Shown: positions 14,201 to 14,433 of the stretch, in pieces | Position numbering within the stretch: the first letter of the stretch is position 1 | Layout of the letters: each line of letters opens with the position of its first letter | NCBI GenBank assembly: GCA_002495225.1 | Contig: DAEF01000239.1 | Span: 1-14,433, forward strand | Length of the DNA stretch: 14,433 nt | Source of the DNA: Methanoregulaceae archaeon UBA288 | Lineage (GTDB): Archaea > Halobacteriota > Methanomicrobia > Methanomicrobiales > Methanospirillaceae | Reading direction: 5' to 3' | The notes under the pieces: model-generated | Databases searched by the model: none | What the model saw: the letters and a program-made list of their open reading frames with translations, nothing else | Told to the model about the DNA's origin: nothing | Made by a program: the position numbers and the translations under genes

Positions 14201-14433
14201 ACCAACCCCGACGCGAACGGCGACGGCTTCGTCGACGTCCCCCTCCAGATCGCCGAGCAGAACACCGACACCTACCCGCTCGCGCAGCACGCGGGCTCGC
14301 CGCCCGGGGTGACGGCGATCCCCGGGGGGAGCGGGGTGCCGACGGACACCGACGGCGACGGCCTCTGCGACGACGTGAACGGCAACGCGAGGAAGGACTT
14401 CGCGGACATCGTGCTCTACTTCAACCAGATGAC
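11201..14433 (+). CDS. large exported beta-helix/PKD/IPT surface protein with dockerin-like end (partial)
   Basis: At least 1077 codons, open to the window edge with no stop. Start ATG 11201 has a GGTGAT ribosome site. Residues 1-25 are a Sec signal peptide ending ASA. Three parallel beta-helix (NosD/pectate-lyase-like) modules follow at about 55-345, 349-570 and 760-1025. Each starts near a TAPGTYTL- or SRAGSYYL-like phrase with VVIDG or VVFDG and ends in NIVGG-x-x-LGGN-W and a D-x-D-x-DG calcium-type motif. Between modules 2 and 3 lie a PKD domain (~575-653, with WWFGDGT and HTYAAPGTYTV) and an IPT/TIG-like domain (~656-749). The last visible residues, DTDGDGLCDDVNGN and DFADIVLYFNQM, are the first half of a dockerin-like Ca-binding pair typical of Methanoculleus surface proteins. 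Likely a cell-surface adhesin or glycan-binding protein; catalysis is not shown. Confidence 0.85.
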   Translation, partial: MSRAGMVLACAVLAVLIAAAGPAASAATVRADDPAVPDAGLETPGPVVRGTVTTLPIVITAPGTYTLDRDYLNLAGTIAIDVRCSDVVIDGAGHLLDGVDGANSVGVQVRGSAALSGVIVKNLRVSDWGRGVSFSNARGRIEGVTASSNTGAGIILYPGGDGTVVTGCTAEKNGLGGFSISYSPGVQLSSCTARENVNDGFYILASNNARVTGATSSENTMSGIALTGSSAGRISGALVSGCQLTGNDYAGVYMSRAQGNTVINNRLENGRNVFLEGAEIGANTWNTPKTAGTNIVGGAYLGGNWWSGFSETAADADGDGLADTACAIGTGNADALPLVTKDFLIRPGMVITAPGTYTLDGDIDGSSHPRVVEVRCSNVVIDGNGYRITGGGQFEYCGIFVNNPSGAVTGLTVRDLVVSNCYNGIYLVNTDASRIEGCRIADIPSNGMGLVLAQGSDGNTITGNRVHAGSSAGPGTKGMMIAASSQNTITNNEFDNPVNVLFGASAGANTWNRPKTAGTNIVGGPSLGGNCWAGPDGTGWSQQVADADNDGIGDSPCVLATGNTDALPLVRPRPRASFTATPVTGTAPLAVRFTDTSTGSPTSWAWWFGDGTTSTLQSPVHTYAAPGTYTVSLRVGSAAGQSATETRTGMVTVRSPFSVVSVTPKTGMQASTVAVTQLAGSGFQAGATVKLARTGSAESIAATSVVVASPTAISCQFRLPMTATTGPWNVVVTNPGGQSATLAGGFTVSTYVPAGAGLAYTGQKIVISRAGSYYLASDISNANLPTCIEIQASDVVFDGANRLIDGLDAAQSYGIFVHGPVTPVSNVTIRNVRIQDWYSGVFFDAARNSRIEASTLSSNGFAGAVVKKDAVGNRVADSTVTNNNYGLIFSEGADGGTVSANEVRQNTCGLFVYLSEGITVTGNRISENTGSGLNLHASGGGSIYDNLFSNRQNVVFYGEPYKANAWSVSPGTAWSPANIVGGPRIGGNYWGAPDGTGFSQTNPDANGDGFVDVPLQIAEQNTDTYPLAQHAGSPPGVTAIPGGSGVPTDTDGDGLCDDVNGNARKDFADIVLYFNQM
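11372..12286 (+). repeat. DNA-level repeat at the start of beta-helix modules 1 and 2
   Basis: The stretch 11372-11410 (gtgatcacggcgcccggg onward) recurs nearly unchanged at 12248-12286, encoding VITAPGTYTLD. Near-identity at synonymous positions suggests fairly recent duplication or gene conversion of a module. Confidence 0.6.
12041..12796 (+). repeat. DNA-level repeat at the end of beta-helix modules 1 and 2
   Basis: Positions 12041-12118 recur at 12719-12796 with few differences, encoding GANTWN-x-PKTAGTNIVGG and the LGGN-x-W closure. A more diverged third copy lies near 14090-14170. The shared blocks are 876 bp apart at module starts and 678 bp apart at module ends, so the duplicated modules differ in the number of helix coils. 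Confidence 0.65.

Noticed and set aside
12115..14290. long open frames in the other frames of the surface-protein gene (for example 12115-13830 plus and 12608-14290 minus)
   Set aside because: The frame from 11201 has signal peptide, PKD and beta-helix motifs throughout; the others give Arg/Gly-rich composition without domains.

Overview
The window looks like chromosome of a GC-rich methanogenic archaeon, most likely a member of the Methanomicrobiales (Methanoculleus/Methanofollis-like). The case rests on gene content and signals. There is an F420-dependent NADP reductase next to a secondary-alcohol dehydrogenase, a DUF3795 Cys-rich protein, PAS proteins with an N-terminal helix-turn-helix, and a secreted beta-helix/PKD protein ending in a dockerin-like Ca-binding repeat. 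Ribosome sites match the archaeal GGAGGTGATC type, TATA-like boxes are present, and one terminator is a T-run. GC is very high in genes, and the first ~180 bases are clearly AT-richer. No rRNA, tRNA, CRISPR array or insertion sequence was seen.

Layout: (1) Positions 1-2760 look like part of an integrated element. An AT-rich regulatory stretch with a 20-bp perfect palindrome is followed by a possible small gene and then a large replicative ATPase/primase-type protein with an unusual Walker A. The end of that gene is folded into a long inverted repeat and overlapped by a second reading frame with its own ribosome site. (2) 2761-3114 (minus) is a small Cys-rich DUF3795 protein. (3) 3251-5337 is a divergent metal-handling pair: a zinc-type CDF exporter with a Cys tail (minus) and a 10-TM EamA-family transporter with a very His-rich tail (plus). 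(4) 5404-5832 (minus) is a chagasin-type protease-inhibitor lipoprotein. (5) 6225-8025 (minus) is a two-gene unit, fno then adh. The dehydrogenase makes NADPH from 2-propanol or ethanol and the reductase passes the hydride to F420, feeding CO2 reduction to methane. (6) 8255-10066 (minus) is a helix-turn-helix plus four-PAS sensor without a kinase. (7) 10171-10974 (minus) is a lipoprotein of unknown function. (8) 11201 to the right edge (plus) is a large exported beta-helix/PKD/IPT/dockerin-like surface protein, cut by the window end.

The most interesting non-gene signal is a ~106-nt cassette present twice, in front of the two lipoprotein genes (5821-5926 and 10963-11069). The copies share an upstream box, a TTAAGTA core, a G/C hairpin leader, the start-codon context and the first codons. 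The two mature proteins are otherwise unrelated, so this looks like a shared promoter/leader/signal-peptide module for exported proteins.
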